DNA of 64,000 bases from UBA6627 sp965248675 (GCA_965248675.1 CBDFJZ010000008.1:992001-1056000), one strand, 5' to 3'. Positions 34,798 through 44,388 are shown, numbered from the stretch's first letter. Made by a program: numbers and translations. The notes: generated from the letters alone by a model not told the origin.

Positions 34798-36756
34798 TCA
34801 ACCCGCACGGTGAATGGATGGTCCGGCGCGTCCGTGCCGGCAGCCGTCCGGAGCCTCGTTCGCATGGCTCCACGCCACGCTCGTGAGCCCGGCAGTCGGA
34901 TCGTCGTGGTCCGAAGGCGTGATCGTGCCGCAGTCCTCGCCCGGGTCGGCTTCCAACGACCAGCGATAGGTCAGCTCAAGACCGGCGCGGCTGCCGGCCT
35001 CGATGCTGTAGGTCGTCACCGGTGGTATCAGGACCGCGACAATCGGACCCACAACCGGACGTGCAACGGCGACCTCCGTCCCGGCAGCGCCGCCAGACAC
35101 GCCGCCGGCGGCACCCGGCTCGTCCTCGACGCCCGCGTCTGAGCCACGGAGGAGGCCGAACCCGACCCATCCGAGCGACACGATCGCCAGCGCCGCGAAC
35201 GCGGCGATCAGCAGCGGAGAGCCGAACGACGGCAGATGGATGCCGGTGCTCGGCAGCGGGAGCACGAGCTTGCCAGGCCGGCCTCGTTCGCTGTCGCTCG
35301 GCGCCTTACCCGGGCGTGGCTCGCGATCCTCGCCCACTGGAGGCGGCAGCTTGCCGGGACGCGCCGACGTGTCAGAACTGGAGGCGAGGCTCGTTGCTGA
35401 TGGGCCGGCGGAGCCGCCTGTGGGAGCCGATCCCGATCCCGGCTCCGTGGTAGCCGCGATCTCGTTCCTCGGCCGAGCGGCCGACGAGAGGGTCGCTCGA
35501 AGTCTCGAGCCGAGGCCGGGCCTCGGTGGCGGTCGAACCGGCAGGCGCTCGGGCGCGAGGAGCCGCTGGCCGATCACCAGATCGTCCCACAGCCCGAACG
35601 CCTGCGTCTGAGTGTTCCGTTCGAGGACGCGACCCTTCGTTTCGCTGCGCAGGAAGCTGTCGAGGTCAGCATCGCGTTCGCCTGCTGCCAGCTCCACCCA
35701 GAAGCCGGAGAGCAGCGCCCGCGGGACGCACACGTAGGCTGTCCGCGCGTCGCTGGCCAGCCGGAAGATGGTGAAGTCCCACACCGCAACAGCAGGGGAG
35801 ACCGTGAAACAAGGGCGCGTGACCTCGTCCGCCACCGCGCCGTAGACCGCCAGCGAGGTGCGCTCCAGCAGTGCGGTGCGTTGTCCGCCCGAGGCCGACT
35901 CGATGTCTGATCGGCGATTCCACGACGAGCCGGAAGTGGACCCGCGTCGCGACTCATCTCGGCGACCGACAACGGGCCTGATCGCGTCAACGCCCTCGGA
36001 CAGGAACGGCTGGACCGTCCGCCACGACCGCTCCAGCAGTTCGCCGAGGCGGACCGTGCCGGTCGCGGTGCCGACGATCCGGTCTTCGTCCTTCGTCGAT
36101 CGCCCGGCCGCGAACGAGTTGGACGAAAGATAGAGGCCAAATCGCACCGGGTCGGACCCAACGTCCACCTCGATCTCTCCAGGCATCGCGCCCAGCGTGG
36201 CCCCGGGTCCCTCAAGGTGAGCCAGCAGCGCGGCCACGCTCCCGACCACGAACTCGGCCGCGACGCGCAGGCGGTCGTCCGACAGATAGTTGCCGCAGAA
36301 CTCGATCCGGCCTGGGCGCGGACGGATGTAGATGCCCTCGGTCCCGAGGCTGTTCATCAGGAGCATCAGCGCGGGGCCGAAGGTGCGAGCGTAGAGGGCG
36401 CACAGTTCGTCGTTGACGTCATCGGGCACCGAAACGCTGAGATGCGTTGAGTAGCCAAACACGGGCGTGCCGTCCGGAAGCACACGGATCAGTTCCTGCA
36501 GACCGGTCTGTTTCGAGGCGATCAGAGCGTCAGCGAAGTCCTGCGTCACCGGCACCGGAGGGGTCGCCACCTCGGCGGTGACGCCATCCGCAGTGAGCAC
36601 CGCGCCTGAGCGCAGGCGGTAGGCGTCGACATCGCCTGGATCGAGGCGCTTGCCATCGATGTCGAGCGAGTGGATCAAGCGGCGAAAGTCGAGCGGACCG
36701 CGGGCCGGGTCGAGCTGGTATTCGTGCTCGACACCAGCCAGCGTCGCGGACTGCAT
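34798..36756 (-). CDS. Membrane protein with amidoligase/GCS2-like N-terminal domain and external PKD-like tail
   Basis: 652 residues. Residues 1-190 show glutamate-cysteine-ligase/amidoligase-type marks: GVEHEYQLD (E10, E12), LTADGVTAEVATPP, the STHLSVSV strand (H105) and IYIRPRPGRIEFCGNY (R150, E152). A second conserved-looking domain reaches about 405, then a Pro/Gly-rich linker, one membrane helix (about 513-536) and an outside Ig/PKD-like segment (LELTYRWSLEADPGEDCG). Near 34850 a one-base change cuts the end short: in the other frame the protein goes on with DAPDHPFTVRVEVSDG to a stop at 34719. No characterised relative comes to mind. In operon with the gene upstream (34-base gap). Confidence 0.65.
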   Translation of the reverse strand: MQSATLAGVEHEYQLDPARGPLDFRRLIHSLDIDGKRLDPGDVDAYRLRSGAVLTADGVTAEVATPPVPVTQDFADALIASKQTGLQELIRVLPDGTPVFGYSTHLSVSVPDDVNDELCALYARTFGPALMLLMNSLGTEGIYIRPRPGRIEFCGNYLSDDRLRVAAEFVVGSVAALLAHLEGPGATLGAMPGEIEVDVGSDPVRFGLYLSSNSFAAGRSTKDEDRIVGTATGTVRLGELLERSWRTVQPFLSEGVDAIRPVVGRRDESRRGSTSGSSWNRRSDIESASGGQRTALLERTSLAVYGAVADEVTRPCFTVSPAVAVWDFTIFRLASDARTAYVCVPRALLSGFWVELAAGERDADLDSFLRSETKGRVLERNTQTQAFGLWDDLVIGQRLLAPERLPVRPPPRPGLGSRLRATLSSAARPRNEIAATTEPGSGSAPTGGSAGPSATSLASSSDTSARPGKLPPPVGEDREPRPGKAPSDSERGRPGKLVLPLPSTGIHLPSFGSPLLIAAFAALAIVSLGWVGFGLLRGSDAGVEDEPGAAGGVSGGAAGTEVAVARPVVGPIVAVLIPPVTTYSIEAGSRAGLELTYRWSLEADPGEDCGTITPSDHDDPTAGLTSVAWSHANEAPDGCRHGRAGPSIHRAG

Positions 36757-36790
36757 CGCTATGAGCCCGACGCCGGCGCCGCGCGCAACC

Positions 36791-37372
36791 CTAGCCGGTC
36801 CCGCCGGCGCTCACCGAGTTCTGCATGACCTCTCCATCAACACAGGTCAGCTGGAGGTCACAGATCACGGAAAACGTCACATGGCAGTACAGCTGGCTGC
36901 GAGCGGGGAGCAATCGGTTGAAGGCGCCGGAGAGTCGTCGCTGAATCAACGACTGGTTGAAGGAGTCCTTCTTCGCCGCTCCTAAACCGAGGGTGTCCTT
37001 CGTGTGCAGCTTGAAGCTGAGCTCGAGCCTGATGTCCCGGATGACAGCCGGACACTGAGCCTTGTATCGATTGATCCAGAAGTGCGTCAGTCCCGAGAAG
37101 GGATTCGACTCTCCTCGACCCAGCATGTCAGCGCGAACGCTGATCACGTTCTCCTTGCCACATCCCAGCGGGATCTGGCCCGAGAGTTCCCCCACGTCGG
37201 TAATCGGCAAGGAGACGACATCATCGAAGTCCCGAACGAGTTTCTCCGACTCAAGGGTGACTTGAAGCCGCCAGTCGCTGGCTTGAGGCTTGAGTTCGCT
37301 GACGTCCGGGATCACGCTCTTGACCGTCAGAGTTGCAACACAGTCTCCCGGTCCAGCCGGTCTCTCAGCCAT
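36791..37372 (-). CDS. Uncharacterised 193-residue beta-rich protein
   Basis: I do not recognise a family. It has no signal peptide or membrane segment, six cysteines, and alternating hydrophobic pattern typical of beta sandwiches (VATLTVKSVIPDVSEL; LQVTLESEKL; LYCHVTFSVICDLQLTC). The start follows agaaggtgaacgctg. It lies between the acyl-CoA carboxylase (29 bases upstream) and the amidoligase-like membrane protein (34 bases downstream), all leftward, so the three are likely one transcript. Its base composition is slightly less GC-rich than its neighbours, which may mark acquired DNA. Confidence 0.6.
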   Translation of the reverse strand: MAERPAGPGDCVATLTVKSVIPDVSELKPQASDWRLQVTLESEKLVRDFDDVVSLPITDVGELSGQIPLGCGKENVISVRADMLGRGESNPFSGLTHFWINRYKAQCPAVIRDIRLELSFKLHTKDTLGLGAAKKDSFNQSLIQRRLSGAFNRLLPARSQLYCHVTFSVICDLQLTCVDGEVMQNSVSAGGTG

Positions 37373-37401
37373 CAGCGTTCACCTTCTGAACCCGGTGGCC
37401 C

Positions 37402-40400
37402 CTACCAGGTGTCGATGTAGGGCCGCTTCTTCTTCTCTCGTGGCGGAGTCGGCGGCAGGCTCTTCAGGCCGCGCGCGATCCAGGCGCGTGAGTCCGCCGG
37501 ATCGATCACGTCGTCGATGCCGAAGTAGACAGCCGAGTTGATCGCCTTCGCCGCCTCGTAGCGCTCGGCGACCATCGTCTCGTACTTCTCGAGGCGCTCC
37601 TGCGGATCCTCGATCGCGGCGAGGTCGTCGCGGTAGCCGAGCTTCACCGAGCCCTCGATGTTCATGCCGGCGAACTCGGCTGTCGGCCAGGCGACGGTGA
37701 AGAAGGGGATCAGCGAGCTGGCGCCGCACATCGCCTGGACGCCGAGGCCGTAGGCCTTGCGGACGATCACGCCGAACATCGGCACCGAGAGGTTGGCGCC
37801 GGTGTTGAACATCCGCGCGCAGTGGCGGACGAGCGCCGTCGCCTCGACGTCCGGACCGACCATCATCCCGGGGCAGTCCATCAGGCTGATCACCGGCAGG
37901 TCGAAAGCGTCGCAGAGCTGGAGGAAGCGCGCACCCTTGTCAGCGCCGTCGCTGTCGATCGCGCCCGCGATGTGGTGCGGGTTGTTCGCGATCAGACCCA
38001 TCGGCTTGCCCTCGATGCGGACGAGCGCGGTGAAGATGCCGATCCCGAATTTCGGACGGATCTCGAGCACGGAGTCCTTGTCGGCCAGCGTATAGATCAC
38101 GTCGCGCATGTCGTACATGCGGACGCGATTCTCCGGGACGATATGGCGCATCTTGCGCTGGTCGGGCGCCTCCCAGTCGTCGATCGCACCCTGGAAGTAC
38201 GACAGGTACTGCTTGGTCGTCGCGACGGCGGCCTGCTCGTCCTTCACGAGGATGTCGACGACGCCGTTCGGCACCTGGAACGACATCGGGCCGACCTCCT
38301 CGGGTGTGTACACCCCGAGGCCGCCGCCCTCGATCATCGCCGGGCCGCCCATCGCGATCGTCGAGTTCTCGGTCGCGATGATCACGTCGCAGCACGCGAG
38401 CAGCGCGGTATTGCCGGCGAAACACCGCCCCGAGGTCACGCCGACCATCGGCACGCGCGCGCTCAGCTTCGAGAACTGCGTGAAAGTGTAGGTGTCGAGG
38501 CCGACGCCACCCTCCTTGCCGGTGTCGCCCGGACGGCCCCCGCCGCCCTCGGCGAACAGCACGAGCGGCAGGCCGTAGCGGTGCGCCAGCTCGTACATCC
38601 GGTCCTGCTTGTAGTGGTTGCGGTTGCCCTGCGTCCCCGCGAAGACCGTGTAGTCGTAATGCACGGCGATGGCGCGCGAGTGTTCGTCGTCGAACAGGTC
38701 ACCGTTGATGCTGCCCACGCCGGCGATCAAGCCGTCGGTGGGCGTGCGCTCGCGCAACCACTGCCGGGTCCGCCTCGAACGCTGCGCCGCCACGACCAGC
38801 GGTCCGAACTCGCTGAACGTGCCGTCGTCGATTAGATCGTTGATGTTCTCGCGCGCGGTGCGCTGGCCGGTCTTGCGCCGGCGCGCGACCGCCTCAGGCC
38901 GATTCTCGTCGTAGATGTACGAACGGCGCTCGTTCAGGTCCTTGAGGTCGCCACGGATGTGGTCGAGGTCGATCGCCTCGTCGGCGGCGTCCAGCTCGGC
39001 CGTGACCTCGGCCTCCTCGATGAAGACGATCGGGTAGCCCTCGAGCACGACGTCGCCGACGGACATTGAGATCGCGCGCACGATCCCGTCGCGATCGGCG
39101 TTGATCACATGCTCCATTTTCATCGCCTCGACGACGGCGACCTGCTGACCCTCGCGCACCTCGTCGCCCTCGGCAACGGTGATCGCGACGATCGTGCCCT
39201 GGATCGGCGCCGGCAGGCCGATCGACCCGCCCGGCCCCACGAGATCCGGCGCGGGCCCCTCGGAGGCCGCCGCGTCCCCCTCCTCCGCCTTCACGGCCGC
39301 GTCGTGCGCGAACAGCGCCAGCGGATCGCCCTTGTCGACCTGCGCGCCCGCGAACCCGCTTGTCACGGCTGCCCCAGGCTCCGAGTCGGGCGCCGCGCTC
39401 GCGAGCTCGACGAACCGGCGGCGCCGCTCGCCATCGACCGCCGCCAGCTCCGCGATCTGCTCGTCGACGAAGCGGGTGTGGATCTGGCCACGCGCGAAGT
39501 CCTCGTGTTCGAGCACGTTGAGGAGGAATGGGATGTTCGTGGCGACGCCGTCCAACCGGAACTCGCTCAGCGCGCGCGAAGTGCGCGTGATCGCGTCCTC
39601 GAAGTTCCGCGACGGCGAGTGGCCGATCACCTTCGCCAGCAACGAATCGAACATCGGGCTCGTCGTGTATCCGGTGTAGCCGAAGCCGTCGGTGCGCACG
39701 CCGGGTCCGCTCGGCGCCTCGTAGGCGGTGAGCGTGCCGCCGCCCGGGCGCACCGAACCATCCTCGCCCAGCGTCTCCATGTTCACCCGTGCCTGGATCG
39801 CGTAGCCGCGCGGCTCCGCGATGCGCGGGTCGTCGAGGCCCAACTCTGCAATCGTGGCGCCATCGGCAAGCCTGATCTGCGACTGCACGATGTCGACGCC
39901 GGTCACCTCCTCGGTGACCGTGTGCTCGACCTGGAGCCGCGCGTTCGCCTCGATGAAGGCGAAGGGCTGGCCGCCGTCGCGGTCCGAGACGTCGACGAGG
40001 AACTCGAAGGTGCCGAGGTTCGCGTAGTTGACGCTGCCCGCGAGGCGCGTGGCGGCCTCGATGATTTCGCCGCGCAGCTGATCCGGCAGGTTCGGAGCCG
40101 GCGCGACCTCGACGATCTTCTGGTAGCGCCGCTGGACGCTGCACTCGCGCTCGCCGAGGTGGGCGATCGCGCCGTGCAGGTCACCGAGGATCTGTACCTC
40201 GATATGACGTGCGCGCGGGATGAACTCCTCGACATAGACGTCGCCGTTGCCGAAGGCGGCGTTGGCCTCGGACTGACAGCGCTCATAGGTCGCCTCGAGA
40301 TCGGCGGCGTCGGTCACCTGGCGCGTGCCGCGACCACCACCGCCGGCGATCGCCTTGATCATCATCGCGCCCTCGGGACCGAGCGATTCGAGGAACTCGC

Positions 40401-40830
40401 GCGCCTCGTCGACGGAGACGGCGTGGTCGAGGCCGCGCAACGTCGGCACACCGGCCGCGGCGGCGGCCTCCCGCGCCCGCGCCTTGTCACCGAACAGCTC
40501 GAGGTGCTCGACGTTCGGCCCGACGAACGTCATCCCCGCCGCCTCGCAGCGGCGCGCGAATTCGGCGTTTTCGGCCAGGAATCCGTAGCCCGGGTGGACC
40601 GCGTCGGAGCCGGCCTCGGTCGCGGCGGCAATCACGCCGTCCATGTCCAGGTAGGCCATCGCACCGCGGCCCTCGAGCAGGCGCGCCTCGTCCGCGACAC
40701 GCGTGTGCAGCGACTCGGCGTCGTCCTGGGAGTAGACCGCCACGGTGCGGATTCCGAGGTCGGCCGCGGCGCGGATGATGCGAATCGCGATTTCGCCGCG
40801 GTTCGCGACGAGCAGACTCGTGAAGCTCAT
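37402..40830 (-). CDS. Single-chain acyl-CoA carboxylase (biotin carboxylase + BCCP + carboxyltransferase)
   Basis: 1142 residues in the order known for long-chain acyl-CoA carboxylases. Biotin carboxylase (1-450): LLVANRGEIAIRIIRA, ATP-grasp lysine K159 and glycine loop GGGGRG (163-168), FIEANARLQVEHTVTE. BCCP (about 540-610): biotin lysine K571 in VVEAMKMEHV. Carboxyltransferase (about 640-1142): RRKTGQRTARENINDLIDDG, GGGGRPGDTG, and FNTGANLSVPMFGVIVRKAYGLG for biotin/CoA binding. It makes a malonyl- or alkylmalonyl-CoA; substrate range unknown. Start behind caggagttgcc. Apparently leads an operon with the two unknown genes downstream. Confidence 0.93.
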   Translation of the reverse strand: MSFTSLLVANRGEIAIRIIRAAADLGIRTVAVYSQDDAESLHTRVADEARLLEGRGAMAYLDMDGVIAAATEAGSDAVHPGYGFLAENAEFARRCEAAGMTFVGPNVEHLELFGDKARAREAAAAAGVPTLRGLDHAVSVDEAREFLESLGPEGAMMIKAIAGGGGRGTRQVTDAADLEATYERCQSEANAAFGNGDVYVEEFIPRARHIEVQILGDLHGAIAHLGERECSVQRRYQKIVEVAPAPNLPDQLRGEIIEAATRLAGSVNYANLGTFEFLVDVSDRDGGQPFAFIEANARLQVEHTVTEEVTGVDIVQSQIRLADGATIAELGLDDPRIAEPRGYAIQARVNMETLGEDGSVRPGGGTLTAYEAPSGPGVRTDGFGYTGYTTSPMFDSLLAKVIGHSPSRNFEDAITRTSRALSEFRLDGVATNIPFLLNVLEHEDFARGQIHTRFVDEQIAELAAVDGERRRRFVELASAAPDSEPGAAVTSGFAGAQVDKGDPLALFAHDAAVKAEEGDAAASEGPAPDLVGPGGSIGLPAPIQGTIVAITVAEGDEVREGQQVAVVEAMKMEHVINADRDGIVRAISMSVGDVVLEGYPIVFIEEAEVTAELDAADEAIDLDHIRGDLKDLNERRSYIYDENRPEAVARRRKTGQRTARENINDLIDDGTFSEFGPLVVAAQRSRRTRQWLRERTPTDGLIAGVGSINGDLFDDEHSRAIAVHYDYTVFAGTQGNRNHYKQDRMYELAHRYGLPLVLFAEGGGGRPGDTGKEGGVGLDTYTFTQFSKLSARVPMVGVTSGRCFAGNTALLACCDVIIATENSTIAMGGPAMIEGGGLGVYTPEEVGPMSFQVPNGVVDILVKDEQAAVATTKQYLSYFQGAIDDWEAPDQRKMRHIVPENRVRMYDMRDVIYTLADKDSVLEIRPKFGIGIFTALVRIEGKPMGLIANNPHHIAGAIDSDGADKGARFLQLCDAFDLPVISLMDCPGMMVGPDVEATALVRHCARMFNTGANLSVPMFGVIVRKAYGLGVQAMCGASSLIPFFTVAWPTAEFAGMNIEGSVKLGYRDDLAAIEDPQERLEKYETMVAERYEAAKAINSAVYFGIDDVIDPADSRAWIARGLKSLPPTPPREKKKRPYIDTW

Positions 40831-41042
40831 GGCAACTCCTGGGATCGTGTTCGAGAGGCGCAGACGGAATTATGCGCGCTCGCGCGGGGCGATCGCGACG
40901 CAGCGTCCTCGGGCCAATGTCATAGCCGCCAACGTAGTCGAGGAGCGCCGGCGGGTCGGCACGTTCACCGACCCAGCTCGTGCCGCGCGGGCGGATCAGC
41001 CGGTGCGGCGCGGTCGGCTGTTCGCGCAGTGCTCAAACGCGA

Positions 41043-41340
41043 TCAGGCGAGGGCGCGGATACGTTTGTGGAAGGTGAGGAAACCGGCGGCGGCGGGAGCG
41101 AGCAGCCGAACGCTGTCGCGTGCGGCGGCGTTGACGGCGACCGCGCTGGCGAGCTGGGGGAGGCCGACGACACCGGGCAGCATCGCCTGCGTGAAGGCAT
41201 CATCACGGAATCGACGCTGCCCGGGAGGAACGCTGCAATCAGGAGGTGCTCGAAGCGAAGGATCTCAGTAAGGATCATCAAGCCGACGATCGTGGCGTTC
41301 ATTGCGTTGATCAGCTGGCCGACCTGGACGATTCGCTTGC
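41043..41340 (-). pseudogene. 3' remnant of an MFS (EntS-like) transporter, cut by an IS
   Basis: Reading leftward from the IS edge: VGQLINAMNATIVGLMILTE, FEHLLIAAFLPGSVDSVMM, then after a frame slip near 41205 MLPGVVGLPQLASAVAVN, ending with FLTFHKRIRALA and a stop at 41043. This is the middle of an EntS-type MFS protein (LINA, AFLQG...MPARQALVP, NAVALNA, AG-FL pattern). The N-terminal helices are missing: the sequence on the far side of the IS does not continue it. The gap from 40831 to 41042 shows no gene. Confidence 0.65.
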
Positions 41341-41356
41341 CGTGGGACGGCAAAAC
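41341..41356 (+). repeat. Left terminal inverted repeat of IS copy 1
   Basis: CGTGGGACGGCAAAAC, the exact reverse complement of 42446-42461. Confidence 0.85.
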
Positions 41357-41357
41357 C

Positions 41358-42384
41358 TCATGCGGCCCACCGATACTCATGATGCAAGCCTCCTGGCACC
41401 GGCTTGCTGTCGACTCGCTGGCTCGGCATCCGCTGCACCGGCTTGCGTCGCTCCGGAGCGTCGAGCGCCAATGACCGATGCGGCCGCATCGCGTTTGTAG
41501 TGCTGGACGTACTGACCAAGCACCCGCCTCCGATGCCGTTCGTTGACGGCGATGACGTGATCGAGGCACTCGCGGCGGAGCGTCCCGATCACCCGCTCGG
41601 CGATGGCGTTGGCGTTCGGCGCGCGCAGCGGAGTCAGAATCGTCTCGATCCCGATCCGTCGAGCGCGTGCGATGAAGTCTCCGCCATCGCTACGGTCGCG
41701 GTCTCGGATGAGGAACCCTGGCTGCTGACCCCAGGCGGTCGCCTCGATCATCTGCCTCCAGATCCAGGGCGCGATCGGGTGCTCCGTGACGTTCCAGTGC
41801 CGGATGCGGTGCCGGCCGTGGTCGATCACGACGAACACGTAGCGCGTGCGGCAGGTGAGGGTCTGGACCGTGCACCGGTCAGCAGCCCAGATGCTGGACG
41901 CGTGGTTGCGGAGAAACGTGCGCCACGACTGGCTCGGGGGGCGCCGCAGCGCTTGCCGGCGGTAGCGGCTCACGGTGCGAGCGCTGACCTCAAAGCCAAG
42001 GGCACGCAGCTCGCCGACGATGCGGACGGCGCCCCACCGCGGATGCTCAGTGGCGATGCGCAGGATCAGCCGCTGCCACGCGGCGGGAATGTGGGGACGC
42101 CCGGGTCCGCGACGACTCTTCCAGCGCCAGTAGGCGCGCCAAGCAGAACGCTGCCACCGCACCACCGTGTCCGGCTCGACCATCACGAGCGTGCCTCGCC
42201 AGCCGGACCAACCACGTGCCAGCAGTGACCAGCGTCGGCGGTCGTGGCGACGGAGCCGCGGTCGACGACGGCCCCTTGTGCAGACGGCGAGCTGATGCCG
42301 CAGCGCTCAGTGCTCGAGGACGAGATCTCGGCGGGCGCGGACCGAAGCGAAGAGTGCTGCGACAAGCAGACGGAGGTAGAGCAC
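41358..42384 (-). pseudogene. Transposase of IS copy 1, inactivated
   Basis: The full frame would run from a GTG at about 42384 (LYLRLLVAALFASVRARRD) through the HTH region (VEPDTVVRW, GRPHIP) and the rve catalytic domain (IWAADRCTVQTLTC, FLIRDRDRSDGG, and NAIAERVIGTLRRECLDHVI, giving D, D, E) to the end GGLHHEYRWAA. Two lesions are visible. A TGA at 42307-42309 stands where copy 2 has TTA. A frame slip near 41485 follows QHYKRD, and the proper ending MRPHRSLALDAPE lies in the other frame. The remaining 269-residue open frame (41377-42186) lacks the N-terminus and correct end, so it is probably inactive. Confidence 0.75.
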
Positions 42385-42445
42385 AGACGAGCCTCTCGTG
42401 GCTCGCCGATACTCTGCTATCTCAGCATCGAACCGCACGGATCAA

Positions 42446-42461
42446 GTTTTGCCGTCCCACG
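42446..42461 (+). repeat. Right terminal inverted repeat of IS copy 1
   Basis: GTTTTGCCGTCCCACG, identical to 47993-48008 at the end of copy 2 and complementary to the left end. Confidence 0.85.
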
Positions 42462-42589
42462 CGTCACCAGAGCACCGGGCTATCATCGCGTTTGTCATGT
42501 CGAACAGCTCACGCGTGCCCGTTTCTCAGCCGATCCATGCGCTCCCCGGAGGGGGACTGACGGTTTCGGGCGGTGCATCGGAGGCGTCA

Positions 42590-42864
42590 GTGCGAGCTGC
42601 GATGATGAATGAGCCCGGTCCGAGCATCGACTCGTCTGAGGACTGAGACATCGAGTGCCCGGAGTGGGTCGACTCGCTCCGCTCGGTCGAGGTGCGCCAC
42701 GGCGCCGCCGGCGTCAAAGAGATCCTCCGCGTGCTCCAGAACCATGCCTTGTCGATCGCTTCCGCGATCAGCGCATCCATCTCCTCGATCCGTCGGAGCA
42801 TCGCCGCCCGGTTGGCGCGGTACGTTTCGGATCGAACGTCGACATTCGAGCGAAGCACTGTCAT
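42590..42864 (-). pseudogene. Decayed 5' end of an acyl-CoA (methylcrotonyl-type) carboxylase carboxyltransferase
   Basis: From 42864 leftward: MTVLRSNVDVRSETYRANRA, then AMLRRIEEMDALIAEAI, the typical first 37 residues of methylcrotonyl/propionyl-CoA carboxylase beta subunits (SEEFKANREAM... LRALL). The sense is then lost. A second frame offers a degenerate GGxxxARHxARGKLxxRERIDxLLD-like stretch (AHLDRAERVDPLRALDV at about 42650-42700). Upstream at 43051 an isovaleryl-CoA-dehydrogenase-like gene is divergent, which suggests a former leucine-degradation cluster. The remaining part of the 42462-43050 gap holds no other gene that I can support. Confidence 0.6.
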
Positions 42865-43050
42865 CGCGCACCCCCGCAGACGTCGCAGCGGCGGAGCTGC
42901 CGTTCGAGACGCCTCATCATTGTGTAGCGGGTTGCGCCAGGTCGAGTCGTAACGGCGGAACGGTTGGTCTGAACCGGGGACATCACGAATCTCCAATCGA
43001 CGCAACCTGGCTGACATTCACCGCCGCCGCGCACAGGATAAAGTTGCGGC

Positions 43051-44226
43051 ATGGCCCTGTATGAGCTGACTGACCTTCAATCCGACATCCGCATTCAGGC
43101 CGAGCGATTCTGCCGCGAGCAGATCGCGCCGCTCGCGGGACCGATGGACGACGACGAGCACTGGCCGGACGACATCTTCCCGATGCTCGGACGCCAGGGC
43201 TACCTCGGACTCACCGTGCCACGCGAGTACGGCGGCCAGGAGATGGACCTGCTCTCGGCGGGCCTGGTCTGCGAGGTGATGCACAAGTGGAACCCGGCCG
43301 TCGGGCTGAGCTGGGCCGCGCACGACAACCTGTGCGTGAACAACCTCTTCCGCAACGGTAACGAGGATCAGCGTCGCCGCTACCTCCCGGGCCTCTGCGA
43401 CGGCTCCCTCGTCGGGGCGCTCGGGCTCACCGAGCCCGGTGCCGGCTCCGACGCGATCGGATCGATGGCTACCACGGCGGTGCGCGACGGCGACGAGTAC
43501 GTCCTCAACGGCACGAAGATGTTCATCACCAACGGCAGCATCGCCGACATCGTGCTGCTCTACGCGAAGACCGATCTGGCCGCCGGGTCTCACGGCATCT
43601 CAGCCTTCATCGTCGAGACCGACAGCCCCGGTTTCTCTGTCGGCCAGAAGCTCGTCAAACAGGGCTTCCGAGGCAGCCAGACCGCCGAGCTCGTGCTCGA
43701 AGACGCTCGCGTTCCGGCCGCGAACCTCGTCGGCAGCGAGAACGAGGGCATCAAGGTTGTGATGAGTGGCCTCGATCTGGAGCGGGCCTTCCTCGCGGCT
43801 GGTCCGATCGGGATGGCCGAACGCTGCCTCGAGCTGGCGCGTGAGCACGCTCAGGAACGGGTGCAGTTCGACCGCCCGATTGCCGAGTTCCAGGTGATCC
43901 AGCACAAATTCGCCGATATGTGGACCAGCGTCGAGGTCGCGCGCACTTACTGCTATCGAGTGCTCGAGATGTGCGCTGAGCTCGAGGTCGGTGAAACGGG
44001 CGCGGTGGCGCGCGACATCCACGCCCATTCAGCCGCCTCGATCCTCCAGGCAGCCGACGTTCACGTGCGCGTCGCCGACGAAGCGCTCCAGATCCACGGC
44101 GGCTACGGCTACATGTGGGAGATGGAGATCAACCGCTTGTACCGCGCGGCCAAGCTGCTCCAGATCGGCGCTGGCACCCAGGAAATCCGCCGCAACATCA
44201 TCGCCGGTGAACTGCTCCGTCGCTGA
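43051..44226 (+). CDS. Acyl-CoA dehydrogenase, isovaleryl-CoA-dehydrogenase-like
   Basis: 391 residues, full length. FAD/substrate motifs: LGLTEPGAGSD (about 125-134), MFITNG, LHSAAS-type helical end with IHGGYGYMWEMEINRLYRAAK. The usual MCAD catalytic Glu motif (YEGT) reads IGAGTQEIRR, which is the isovaleryl-CoA dehydrogenase form. In that subgroup the base is a Glu in helix G, here E244 in SGLDLERAFLA. So it is probably active on branched short-chain acyl-CoA, as in leucine breakdown. The adjacent carboxyltransferase remnant fits this. ATG at 43051; the upstream ribosome site is weak. Confidence 0.88.
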   Translation: MALYELTDLQSDIRIQAERFCREQIAPLAGPMDDDEHWPDDIFPMLGRQGYLGLTVPREYGGQEMDLLSAGLVCEVMHKWNPAVGLSWAAHDNLCVNNLFRNGNEDQRRRYLPGLCDGSLVGALGLTEPGAGSDAIGSMATTAVRDGDEYVLNGTKMFITNGSIADIVLLYAKTDLAAGSHGISAFIVETDSPGFSVGQKLVKQGFRGSQTAELVLEDARVPAANLVGSENEGIKVVMSGLDLERAFLAAGPIGMAERCLELAREHAQERVQFDRPIAEFQVIQHKFADMWTSVEVARTYCYRVLEMCAELEVGETGAVARDIHAHSAASILQAADVHVRVADEALQIHGGYGYMWEMEINRLYRAAKLLQIGAGTQEIRRNIIAGELLRR

Positions 44227-44388
44227 GGAGCGTGGGCCAGCAACAGGGCGCTGCTGCCCGGGGGTGACTGGGCGGAGGGCGCCGATCTCGTCTGCTAGTC
44301 TCTCCGGGACGCCCGCGGATCCCGCCTCGAGCGCCCCTCAACTCAGCGAGAAAGGTGACCGGAGACAGAGCTCCCGCAACCCCCGCCC

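Larger units (their letters stand above)
41341..42461. mobile_element. Insertion sequence copy 1 (rve/DDE integrase type), 1121 bp
   Basis: Bounded by perfect 16-bp terminal inverted repeats. It contains one transposase frame on the minus strand whose stop lies 2 bases inside the left repeat. No obvious target-site duplication flanks it. A truncated second copy lies at 47570-48008 and confirms the right boundary, since both end with the same 16 bp before unrelated sequence. Inserted beside an MFS remnant (left) and a carboxyltransferase remnant (right). Confidence 0.85.
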
